Shown here: piece by piece, positions 1 through 7,962 of the stretch | How the letters are laid out: every line of letters starts with the position of its first letter | Numbering within the stretch: position 1 is the first letter of the stretch | NCBI GenBank assembly: GCA_902776475.1 | Contig: CACYQD010000001.1 | Coordinates: 124,001 to 188,000 of the forward strand | Direction: 5' to 3' | Origin: an uncultured Prevotellaceae bacterium | GTDB taxonomy: Bacteria > Bacteroidota > Bacteroidia > Bacteroidales > Bacteroidaceae | DNA length: 64,000 nucleotides | The notes under the pieces: model-generated | Databases searched by the model: none | Told to the model about the DNA's origin: nothing | The model's input: only the letters and a program-made list of their open reading frames with translations | Translations under genes and position numbers: made by a program

Positions 1-2
1 AA

Positions 3-191
3 CTTGAGGCTGAAGTCACCATATTTGGCAAAGGCATGTATAAGGCAAAACTTGTCTCTGGAAAAGACACGGTATCGAAACAGCTTGATATGAGAGGAAG
101 CAAAGAGAAACTAAAAATAGGCAATAGGATCATTGTCAAGCAGGAGAAAAAAGGGAAGGATATTTATTTGGTATATGTAAGAAAAAAATAG
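3..191 (+). CDS. C-terminal end of an unidentified CRISPR-linked protein (partial)
   Basis: An open frame enters from the left edge and ends with TAG at 189-191, giving the last 62 residues of a protein. The stretch is rich in Lys, Gly and Val and alternates short beta-type segments (EVTIFGKG, RIIVKQEKKG, IYLVYVRKK). This would suit an OB-like or RAMP-type fold, but no signature motif is present. It stops five bases before cas6 on the same strand, so it is very likely part of the same operon and could be a type III effector subunit. I do not recognise the family; the role is inferred only from position. Confidence 0.5.
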   Translation, partial: LEAEVTIFGKGMYKAKLVSGKDTVSKQLDMRGSKEKLKIGNRIIVKQEKKGKDIYLVYVRKK

Positions 192-196
192 GCATC

Positions 197-898
197 ATGA
201 CTCTTTCCATCCATCGATTATCGTTCGACATTAAGTTAAAGGACAACCTAAACTCTTCCTTCCGAGGAGCTGTCATCAAGGCGATGGGCGCGGAAGCCCA
301 TCCCTTGATGCACAATCATATTGAAGATGGTTTAAGGTTTGCCTACCCTCTTGTTCAATACAAAATCATTGACGAGCATCCGACTATTATCTCTATTGGA
401 GACATTGGAGATGAAATTCGCCATACCATCTCCCAACAAGACCCGTTTCTGCTCACCATTCAGGGCAAGAAAAGACGATGCAATGTACTTGAAAACGATG
501 TTCAAGAATACATTCCGATGATAGGCGACAATCCCATCTACTATTCTATCACAAGTTATATCCCCCTCACTGGGGACAACGTATGTGAATACGATTCGTT
601 GATGGCCTTGACAGATAAAATCTGCATGTTGGAGAAAATCTTGACGGGAAATATCCTTTCGTTTTTCAAGGGAATTGGCTATTGTGCTGACAGACAAATA
701 CTTTGTGTCATCACCAGTATAGATAAGCAATACCAAGTGGATTACAAAAAAGTTCGTTTCCGCGCATTCGACATGCATTTTGTCAGCAATGTGGAGTTGC
801 CCAATTACATCGGCCTTGGAAAGAGCACAAGCGTTGGCATGGGTATTATCCAAAGCCATCCGTTACCAGAACCTTTCATTCAATTTGAAAAGACATGA
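197..898 (+). CDS. cas6: CRISPR pre-crRNA endoribonuclease Cas6
   Basis: A 233-residue protein that should cut the long CRISPR transcript within each repeat to release crRNAs. Visible Cas6 features are an N-terminal RAMP-like segment with FRGAVIKAMG (22-31) followed by a His-rich stretch (His35, His39, His41), and a C-terminal glycine-rich loop IGLGKSTSVGMG (205-216) typical of the family. The layout resembles the Cas6b group. The ATG lies 5 nt after the preceding stop, and the TGA overlaps the ATG of the next gene (ATGA), indicating translational coupling in one operon. The repeat downstream ends in ATTAAGAC, a plausible 8-nt crRNA 5' handle made by this enzyme. The catalytic residue cannot be fixed from sequence alone. 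Confidence 0.85.
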   Translation: MTLSIHRLSFDIKLKDNLNSSFRGAVIKAMGAEAHPLMHNHIEDGLRFAYPLVQYKIIDEHPTIISIGDIGDEIRHTISQQDPFLLTIQGKKRRCNVLENDVQEYIPMIGDNPIYYSITSYIPLTGDNVCEYDSLMALTDKICMLEKILTGNILSFFKGIGYCADRQILCVITSIDKQYQVDYKKVRFRAFDMHFVSNVELPNYIGLGKSTSVGMGIIQSHPLPEPFIQFEKT

Positions 899-2022
899 GA
901 AAAATTCACATCTCTTTAGTTGGAGGCCAGACAATGCCTATCTATATCGGTTTCCAGGCAACAGGATATGACTTAGCTTTACTTGTGCACTCCAAAGAGA
1001 GCATGAAAGAAGCCAAGCATATAAAGGCGAACATTCAAAAGGCTGCACTATATGAGTTGCCTACCGTCGATTACGACAACATACTCATCCAATCTGAAGC
1101 ACTTCTGAATCAGTTCAAGGATGATGAAGTATTTGTCAACGTCAGTGGTGGTATCAAGACATGGACCGTAGCATTTACCTTTTTATCTGTTTCAAGGAGC
1201 AATGTCACATTAATCTACATTGACCAAAACAACGATTGTATAGACTTGACTCATAAAAAGAAGCAGATTGGCAATTATCATTTGGGGATAACGGACATTC
1301 TGAGATATAATCACCAAAAACCATCTGGAAATACTCCGTTATCGACTTATACGTCCCGGGATGTAAAAGCCATGAAACAAATCAGACAACTAAGGTCTTT
1401 CAAGATCAAAGACTTCAATCAATTGACTTTATCCTCTGTTGTTCTAGATTTTAAAAATTCCAATGAAGATGACTCTTTTCATTATGAGTTAAGCACAGGA
1501 TCCTCCATCACATACGATAGAGAGAAGCGAAGCTACACCATGTTTTTGACGAAATACGGAAAACAACCCATGCGGTTATCTTTGTCATCTCCTCACATTG
1601 ACCAACTTCTTTTCAATGCGGGATGGATGGAGTTTCAGGTAGCTCATGCACTCGGAGAATGGAGCCAAGCAAAAGAAGTTTGGCTCAATGTCAAGTTTCC
1701 TTATATTCAAGGCAAAGTGAAAAACGAATTAGATGTCATTGTCAGTACAGGCAGCAGACTTTTGTTTGTAGAATGCAAAACACAAATCTACAATACCACA
1801 GACATAGACAAATTTCGCACCGCAGTCAAGAATTACGGTGGAACAAGCAGTAAAGCGCTTTTCATCACCGACACAATTCAGATGAAGCCTGAAGCTGCCC
1901 AAAAATGTGCAGACAGTGAAATTATGGCTTTCTGCTGGAGAGGTCATGGAAATGATGATGAGACAAAAGCTGCTCTATTCGATTTATTAGATCATCAAAT
2001 GAAAAACATCAACAAAAAATAA
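895..2022 (+). CDS. CARF-domain nuclease of the Can2/Card1 type (cyclic oligoadenylate-activated)
   Basis: A 375-residue ancillary effector of type III CRISPR immunity. The N-terminal CARF domain (about 1-150) carries the ligand-pocket motif FVNVSGGIKTW (80-90). The C-terminal half is a PD-(D/E)xK nuclease: Glu246 in GWMEFQVA, Asp280 in NELDVIV, and Glu293-Cys-Lys295 in FVECKT. Domain order and length match Card1/Can2 enzymes, which are switched on by cyclic tetra-adenylate made by Cas10 and then nick or cut DNA and/or RNA. The ligand and substrate here are inferred from the family. The gene overlaps cas6 by 4 nt and is followed 7 nt later by a second CARF effector. All three nuclease motif residues are intact, so the protein is probably active. 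Confidence 0.85.
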   Translation: MRKIHISLVGGQTMPIYIGFQATGYDLALLVHSKESMKEAKHIKANIQKAALYELPTVDYDNILIQSEALLNQFKDDEVFVNVSGGIKTWTVAFTFLSVSRSNVTLIYIDQNNDCIDLTHKKKQIGNYHLGITDILRYNHQKPSGNTPLSTYTSRDVKAMKQIRQLRSFKIKDFNQLTLSSVVLDFKNSNEDDSFHYELSTGSSITYDREKRSYTMFLTKYGKQPMRLSLSSPHIDQLLFNAGWMEFQVAHALGEWSQAKEVWLNVKFPYIQGKVKNELDVIVSTGSRLLFVECKTQIYNTTDIDKFRTAVKNYGGTSSKALFITDTIQMKPEAAQKCADSEIMAFCWRGHGNDDETKAALFDLLDHQMKNINKK

Positions 2023-2029
2023 GTTAATC

Positions 2030-3733
2030 ATGGCAAGAAAAGTTTTCATATCCTTTTTAGGAACAAACAACTATGTGAAATGCTTTTATCAATTTGGCGA
2101 CAAGCAATCTCGCCCGGTCCGATTCGTCCAGGAAGCCATCATTGCTAACTTATGTAAAGATTGGTGTGAAGAGGACCGTATTTTCATATTTTACACATCC
2201 TCCGAAAAATCTGGCGAGAAAGGTTCTAAAGAATTCAACTGGCTTGACAATGGGCATGAAAAGGTTTATGAAGATGAAGAGAAAATTGGCTTAAAGCACC
2301 GCTTGGATGAATTGAAAACAAATATCAATTTGAAGCCAGTTGTAGAAGATGAGGAAATTGCGACAGGCTATACAGAAAATGAGATTTGGAGTATTTTCGA
2401 TACCGTATATAACAAATTGCAGACCGGTGATCGGATCTATTTTGATGTGACCCATGCTTTCCGTTCAATACCATTATTTTCGATTGTATTGTTCAATCAT
2501 GCTAAATTCATGATTTCAACGAAATTGGAATCCATCATGTATGGCGCTTTTGAGAAACTTGGACCCGCCTTTATAGTTAGACAAATTCCATTAGAGAATC
2601 GAATCGCGCCAATAGTAGATTTAACTGACATTGCTCGATTACAGGAATACAATCAGTTGGCTAGTGGGTTGAGACTATTTGGTAGAGTAAGGGAACTTGG
2701 TGAATTCGTCAATTCTGAAGAAGACAACAAAATAGGAAGACGGTTACAAAACCTGAGTTCAGCGATTACAGAACTAGACGAACATATTAATACCATCAAC
2801 CTAAATGAAATCAAACAAGGTAAATACATTATTCGTTTCAGAGATAACCTCCGAAAAGGAATAAACCATGTCCCCATTCCTATTCGCAACATTTTGAAGG
2901 AATTGGACGATGCAACACATGATTTCGTCAGCAAAGAAAGCTTTAAGAATATAGAGGCCGCCATTGACTGGACAATCAAACATGAGATGCTGATGCAAGC
3001 CTACCCACTGGCCGAAGAATATGTTTGTCTTTTTTTAAATGAAAAATATAAGGAGAAGAGGCCATCTCAATTAAAAGGGAAAAAGTACCGCGAGTTTTTT
3101 GCTGATTTATTAGGTATGCCTAATGAAGCATTCAACAATAAAGAATGGAAGTGTTCATTGGAACCTCACCCAGAGTTATGCAATTTCTTATCTAATGAAC
3201 AAATCATTCTTAAATTACGCCCTCATTATGGGAAAATCAGAGACAGTAGAAACAGCCTCGCCCATGGTAATGGATCATTCACCTATCAACAGCTTAAGGA
3301 CAATATTCCCAGCATAAAAAAATGTTTTTCTATTCTGAATTCAGATGATTTATCTTTAGTAAACGGCAATGGTTTTTCAATATTCCTCAATCTCAGCAAT
3401 CATCCTTCCTCACAATGGGAGGAAAATCAAATCGAGGCTGCAAAGGAGTATGGTGAGATAGAAGATATGCCCTTCCCCGCTATCCTTCCAGATGCCACGG
3501 AAAATGAAACTCAGGAGATAGCCAAGGATTATTTGGACAAGATTTTGGAGAAAGCCGGAAACGCCAACATCACTGTCCACATCATGGGTGAAATGACATT
3601 CACCTATGCTCTTGTCTCTTTATTGAAAGCGGAAGGCATCACCTGCCTGGCTTCAACGACAAATCGGATTGCAGAAGAACAAGGAAGTAAGAAAACCTCC
3701 GAGTTCCATTTTGTGAGATTCAGGGAGTATTAA
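2030..3733 (+). CDS. CARF-HEPN RNase, TM1812 (Csx1/Csx2) type, with an extra C-terminal domain
   Basis: A 567-residue type III CRISPR accessory RNase. The start (FISFLGTNNY, then RPVRFVQEAII) and the segment IYFDVTHAFRSIPLF (127-140) are typical of the TM1812 CARF family. The HEPN ribonuclease motif R-x4-H is present as RNSLAH, Arg407 to His412. Family members are activated by cyclic oligoadenylate and cut RNA with little specificity. Beyond the HEPN domain lies a separate module of about 119 residues (449-567). It begins FLNLSNHPSSQW, contains HIMGEMTFTYALV (518-530) and ends FVRFREY, with an alternating beta/alpha pattern like a Rossmann fold. Its function is unknown; a ligand-binding or ring-nuclease role is speculation. 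The spacing is 7 nt after the previous gene and 12 nt before cas1. Confidence 0.8.
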   Translation: MARKVFISFLGTNNYVKCFYQFGDKQSRPVRFVQEAIIANLCKDWCEEDRIFIFYTSSEKSGEKGSKEFNWLDNGHEKVYEDEEKIGLKHRLDELKTNINLKPVVEDEEIATGYTENEIWSIFDTVYNKLQTGDRIYFDVTHAFRSIPLFSIVLFNHAKFMISTKLESIMYGAFEKLGPAFIVRQIPLENRIAPIVDLTDIARLQEYNQLASGLRLFGRVRELGEFVNSEEDNKIGRRLQNLSSAITELDEHINTINLNEIKQGKYIIRFRDNLRKGINHVPIPIRNILKELDDATHDFVSKESFKNIEAAIDWTIKHEMLMQAYPLAEEYVCLFLNEKYKEKRPSQLKGKKYREFFADLLGMPNEAFNNKEWKCSLEPHPELCNFLSNEQIILKLRPHYGKIRDSRNSLAHGNGSFTYQQLKDNIPSIKKCFSILNSDDLSLVNGNGFSIFLNLSNHPSSQWEENQIEAAKEYGEIEDMPFPAILPDATENETQEIAKDYLDKILEKAGNANITVHIMGEMTFTYALVSLLKAEGITCLASTTNRIAEEQGSKKTSEFHFVRFREY

Positions 3734-3745
3734 ACACATTGCATC

Positions 3746-4324
3746 ATGGAATTAATTCTCAATACATTCGGTGTTTCTCTCAACCGTGAGAACGATGGCT
3801 TTGTCATCACGTCCAAAGATGGGCGGCAACGGATACCTGCTGATGGCATCAAGTCCATCCAGATCAGCCGTGGAGCGCAAATCACGAGCGACGCCGTCAT
3901 GCTTGCAGTGGAGCGTGAGATAGAAGTCCTTTTCATGGACCGCAGCGGCAATCCTATCGGACGGATATGGAGTCCCCGATATGGATCCATATCTACCATC
4001 CGAAAGGGACAGCTCAACTTCACCTTCACCCATGATGCACTGGTATGGATCAAAGGTGTCATCATGCAGAAAATGGAAAATCAGCAGGCCCTCATGCTCC
4101 TGCTCCAAACCGACAATTCCGAGGAGGCACAACTCGTTCAGAAAAACATCAGTCGTATAGAGGACTATCGCAGCAAAGTGCTCCACCTTGATGGCGATGT
4201 TGTCAACGACGTGGCACCTACACTTAGAGGATGGGAAGGCCAGGCCTCAAGGAGACTGGCCTTATCGTCACTGAGATTATCAGTATCCAATACGGCAAGA
4301 AAATACGTATCAAGATGGGGCTGA
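3746..4324 (+). CDS. cas1: Cas1 integrase fragment: N-terminal half only, C-terminal catalytic half deleted
   Basis: The first 170 residues are clear Cas1: an N-terminal beta domain (MELILNTFGVSLNREN..., FMDRSGNPIGRI) and the start of the helical catalytic domain ending in GWEGQASRR (162-170), where Glu164 is the first metal ligand. Homology then stops abruptly: the next 22 residues look like out-of-frame translation and end at a TGA at 4322-4324. Full Cas1 proteins are about 300-340 residues and need a His and one or two Asp residues further on, all absent here. The protein therefore should not integrate spacers. The break lies near 4250-4260, where a different reading frame takes over, consistent with an internal deletion joining two genes. 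An assembly error is an alternative. The neighbouring cas genes are intact. Confidence 0.8.
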   Translation: MELILNTFGVSLNRENDGFVITSKDGRQRIPADGIKSIQISRGAQITSDAVMLAVEREIEVLFMDRSGNPIGRIWSPRYGSISTIRKGQLNFTFTHDALVWIKGVIMQKMENQQALMLLLQTDNSEEAQLVQKNISRIEDYRSKVLHLDGDVVNDVAPTLRGWEGQASRRLALSSLRLSVSNTARKYVSRWG

Positions 4325-4455
4325 AGGAAGCGGAGATCAACCTGTTCTATGGAAGACGTGGGTTCACCGTGGTGAAATCACCTCGCTGTGGTACCAATGA
4401 GGAGCTCAACGATGTCAGTGCCCAACTGATCCAAGCCTTCATAGATACACAATAA
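4252..4455 (+). pseudogene. 3' remnant of an unidentified gene fused to truncated cas1
   Basis: From about 4252 a second + strand frame reads protein-like sequence for some 67 residues to TAA at 4453-4455, including QYGKKIRIKMG, EAEINLFYGRRGFTVV and EELNDVSAQLIQAFID. An ATG at 4231 opens this frame, but its first seven codons lie inside the cas1 reading frame, so it is not a natural start. This is best read as the C-terminus of a gene that once lay between cas1 and cas2 and lost its 5' part in the deletion that removed the cas1 3' half. It does not resemble the missing Cas1 catalytic domain. I do not recognise the family. Confidence 0.5.
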
Positions 4456-4456
4456 A

Positions 4457-4933
4457 ATGGCCAAGAAAACTCCTCTCCACTACATCGAAATCCTGAGGAA
4501 ACTAAAAACCTCCGGGTTGGAGCACTCCCCACAGGTCAATCGTCCAGTGGGAAATATCGATGACATGCCCTCTCTTGAAGAGCGGATAAGATTTATACTG
4601 GGAATAACCAATAAAACCATCAAACAAGCAGGCAACATGTTGTTTTTTGTGATGTATGATATTGAAAGCAACAAGGTAAGATACAATGTCGTTAAATACC
4701 TTGAGCGTATGGGATGCCACCGCATTCAGAAATCCATCTTTCTTGCTGATCTCAGCATTGAAAAATACGAGAGCATCAAGAATGACTTAGCGGAAGTCCA
4801 GTCTCTTTATGAGAACCACGATAGCATCATCGTATGCCCAGTATCATCGGATTTGCTGAGAAGTATGAAAGTCATTGGTCAAAACATCAATCTCGACATC
4901 ATCACTCACAGTAAAAACACCTTGTTTTTTTAA
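4457..4933 (+). CDS. cas2: CRISPR-associated protein Cas2 with N-terminal extension
   Basis: A 158-residue protein. The Cas2 core is residues 61-158: it opens with a beta strand and the conserved Asp (LFFVMYDI), then the helix of a ferredoxin-like fold (VRYNVVKYLERMG), followed by IQKSIFLADLS and SIIVCPVS. Cas2 bridges two Cas1 dimers during spacer integration. The first 60 or so residues (MAKKTPLHYIEILRKLKT...) are extra compared with the usual 85-100 residue Cas2. The ATG is one base past the preceding stop, so translation is coupled to the cas1-remnant region. Because Cas1 here is truncated, Cas2 probably has no functional local partner. Confidence 0.85.
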   Translation: MAKKTPLHYIEILRKLKTSGLEHSPQVNRPVGNIDDMPSLEERIRFILGITNKTIKQAGNMLFFVMYDIESNKVRYNVVKYLERMGCHRIQKSIFLADLSIEKYESIKNDLAEVQSLYENHDSIIVCPVSSDLLRSMKVIGQNINLDIITHSKNTLFF

Positions 4934-4954
4934 ACAAGATTAACCAAATCGCTC

Positions 4955-4985
4955 TTTGACATATTGAAAACAATTTGTAATTTTG
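4955..4985 (+). promoter_or_regulatory. CRISPR leader promoter
   Basis: The leader spans 4934-5084 between cas2 and the first repeat and is AT-rich. It holds a canonical Bacteroidetes promoter: -33 box TTTG at 4955-4958, exactly 19 nt, and -7 box TAATTTTG at 4978-4985. Transcription would begin near 4989-4992 and run into the array on the + strand, so the array has its own promoter independent of the cas operon. Confidence 0.7.
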
Positions 4986-5084
4986 CAGCCTCAAAATAGA
5001 GACCTCTTTTTGAGATGTTTTGTAAAGAAACAAGAAATAATTATTCATAATAGCCTTATTATACAAGGATTTAATGTCTTTACT

Positions 5085-7557
5085 CTCAATGAGCATATTC
5101 CACTAAAACAAGGATTAAGACAATTATAATATTAATTAATATAAAAACGGACGACCAAGCCTCAATGAGCATATTCCACTAAAACAAGGATTAAGACACA
5201 GCCTGCCGTGAGGATGTCGTTCTCGTATGAACTCTCAATGAGCATATTCCACTAAAACAAGGATTAAGACACATTATAGGCATGGGGATATGTTATTGAT
5301 ACTGAGCCACTCAATGAGCATATTCCACTAAAACAAGGATTAAGACTCGCCTTTGCGCAGCATTGAGCCGCGGCCTTTGGGGTCTCAATGAGCATATTCC
5401 ACTAAAACAAGGATTAAGACTAATGCCTTTATTATATGCTGAAACAGCAAGTTGACGAATCTCAATGAGCATATTCCACTAAAACAAGGATTAAGACCAT
5501 TGCTGCGGTTACTTCCTCAGTTATGAGGCTGTCGCCTCAATGAGCATATTCCACTAAAACAAGGATTAAGACTTTTGTTCTTTCTCTCGTAGTGCTCGTT
5601 GCATTTTACTCAATGAGCATATTCCACTAAAACAAGGATTAAGACAATTCCCCACTTTGAATTTGAGGTATCGGCCTTCCTCTCAATGAGCATATTCCAC
5701 TAAAACAAGGATTAAGACGATTTAATATATACGAATATGGAAACGATTGTAGGGGTCTCAATGAGCATATTCCACTAAAACAAGGATTAAGACTATTGCC
5801 ATTTTAAAGAACTCCCTTCCCTCTTCTCTCAATGAGCATATTCCACTAAAACAAGGATTAAGACTGTTGTTCCTTGTTGCCATATAGCAATACCTACGAC
5901 TCTCAATGAGCATATTCCACTAAAACAAGGATTAAGACTTATCTCGGATTGTGTCCTTTTTGGTTTAACATCAGCCTCAATGAGCATATTCCACTAAAAC
6001 AAGGATTAAGACCACAAGTGCGTTGCGAAATGCGACCGAGAAAGACCCTCAATGAGCATATTCCACTAAAACAAGGATTAAGACTGCTACTGTTGTTCAC
6101 ACTCACGCCACTGCTATTGTTCCCTCAATGAGCATATTCCACTAAAACAAGGATTAAGACGTAAAAAATGACCCTGTCGACTGAAGACAAATCAATAGGC
6201 TCAATGAGCATATTCCACTAAAACAAGGATTAAGACGGACTGTTCCACCAGTGGTGGAAGTTCCTTCTGATCTCAATGAGCATATTCCACTAAAACAAGG
6301 ATTAAGACTCAGGGGTCATATATTCAAACATGGCTAAATCTTATTCTCAATGAGCATATTCCACTAAAACAAGGATTAAGACAACCATCATCAGGAATTC
6401 TCTGAATGGACCAATGCTCAATGAGCATATTCCACTAAAACAAGGATTAAGACATTTCGAGATGGCAATCATGTCGTTAGTGCACTCCACCTCAATGAGC
6501 ATATTCCACTAAAACAAGGATTAAGACTATGATTTGTTTAACGATACTTTTAAATTAGATATCTCAATGAGCATATTCCACTAAAACAAGGATTAAGACC
6601 ATATTCACTTTCTTCTCCTATAAGAAAATCTATAACACTCAATGAGCATATTCCACTAAAACAAGGATTAAGACAGAAGCCTTACTCGATGTACGAGAAC
6701 GCTTACTCGACTCAATGAGCATATTCCACTAAAACAAGGATTAAGACGAGAGTCAAGGACTCTAAACATCCTTCTCATCTACCTCACTCAATGAGCATAT
6801 TCCACTAAAACAAGGATTAAGACAGTGGTGAAGAACACCGATTCAGTCACTGTGAGGTCTCAATGAGCATATTCCACTAAAACAAGGATTAAGACAAGAA
6901 CACGCTTTCGGCAACGGTCAACTGTGGACCGCTCAATGAGCATATTCCACTAAAACAAGGATTAAGACCCGTTATTCGAACAGGCCATTCAAAGTCTATT
7001 CAACTCAATGAGCATATTCCACTAAAACAAGGATTAAGACTAGTTGGCCATAAGCCAATCCTCGGTGATGTCCACCTCAATGAGCATATTCCACTAAAAC
7101 AAGGATTAAGACTTCCCGTCGATGTAGTCGAACGACTTGAGAGTCATGCTCCTCAATGAGCATATTCCACTAAAACAAGGATTAAGACGCAGCATCTTTC
7201 TCATGAAATTTGAGTTGTGCAACTGCTCAATGAGCATATTCCACTAAAACAAGGATTAAGACTCAACGATTTTAGATAGTGGCAAAGATATAGAACAACT
7301 CAATGAGCATATTCCACTAAAACAAGGATTAAGACATCTCGTTAATTTTCTTTGTCCTTGTTCTCTTGAATGGCTCAATGAGCATATTCCACTAAAACAA
7401 GGATTAAGACGCGGTCTCTTTTTCCTACTCATATCAAAAGAAATAAACTCAATGAGCATATTCCACTAAAACAAGGATTAAGACACTTTCATGTCGCTTG
7501 TATGCCACATATCGGCGCGTCTCAATGAACATATTCCACTAAAACAAGGATTAAGAC
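5085..7557 (+). CRISPR. CRISPR array, 34 repeats of 37 nt and 33 spacers of 34-40 nt
   Basis: Repeats begin CTCAATGAGCATATTCC and end AAAACAAGGATTAAGAC. The first is at 5085-5121 and the last at 7521-7557. As far as I can read, all copies are identical except the last, which has GAAC instead of GAGC at repeat position 9; a degenerate last repeat is usual at the leader-distal end. Together with the leader promoter this fixes transcription on the + strand. The final eight bases, ATTAAGAC, would form the crRNA 5' handle, close to the common ATTGAAAC. Repeats have no strong internal palindrome. Spacers all look unique. Array size and repeat uniformity show that acquisition was active until fairly recently despite the truncated Cas1 nearby. 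Confidence 0.98.
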
Positions 7558-7860
7558 GGGGCGACTTTGAGGATCATAAACCTTTTCAACAAAAAACTTC
7601 TGCCCCTTCAGGGCGAATGTTGGGGGTGGTGATATCCGATACCCAGGGCGTTGCCCTGGGCTATGAAAACATTGGCCTTGCAGGCCGTTATTGGCGGGTT
7701 TCCATTATCTTGCAGATATCCGAGGTTTGCCCTAGGCTATGAAAACATTGGCCTTGCAGGCCGCTATTGGCGATTGTCCATTATCTAGCACATTTCCGAG
7801 GCGTCGCCCTGGGCTAAGGGATCACGGGTCTTTCAGGCCGTAATTGGCGTTATAGCCATC
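7558..7860. repeat. Three imperfect tandem copies of a hairpin-rich dispersed element
   Basis: No gene is visible between the array and the GH3 gene. The block holds three degenerate copies, spaced about 76 and 80 bases, of a unit with the theme GCCCTGGGCTATGAAAACAT followed by a hairpin and TATTGGCG. Copy 1 contains perfect hairpins CCCAGGGC-gtt-GCCCTGGG (7642-7660) and GGCCT-tgc-AGGCC (7674-7686). Copy 2 repeats the second hairpin at 7750-7762, and copy 3 (about 7800-7850) is more decayed. It looks like a REP-type intergenic repeat; mobility is not shown. Confidence 0.6.
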
Positions 7861-7874
7861 CTGTATTTGATAGA

Positions 7875-7906
7875 TTTGGCCGTTTCATGATTTTTTTCTA
7901 ACTTAG
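7875..7906 (+). promoter_or_regulatory. Probable promoter of the GH3 gene
   Basis: TTTG at 7875-7878, 20 nt, then TAACTTAG at 7899-7906, one base off the TAnnTTTG consensus. The predicted start of transcription is near 7911, about 50 nt before the ATG at 7963. Confidence 0.4.
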
Positions 7907-7962
7907 CGGCGTGAAAGAACACGACAAAAGACGAGACAAAGACAAAAAACATAGGAAAAATC

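Noticed and set aside
4252-4455. The frame after truncated cas1 as the missing Cas1 C-terminus reached by a simple frameshift
   Set aside because: The sequence lacks the Cas1 helical domain and its His/Asp motifs and is too short (about 67 residues instead of about 160).
5949-7742. Short open frames within the CRISPR array (for example 5949-6131, 7256-7459, 7491-7742)
   Set aside because: They translate repeats and spacers; the same peptide (LNEHIPLKQGLR) recurs at each repeat.
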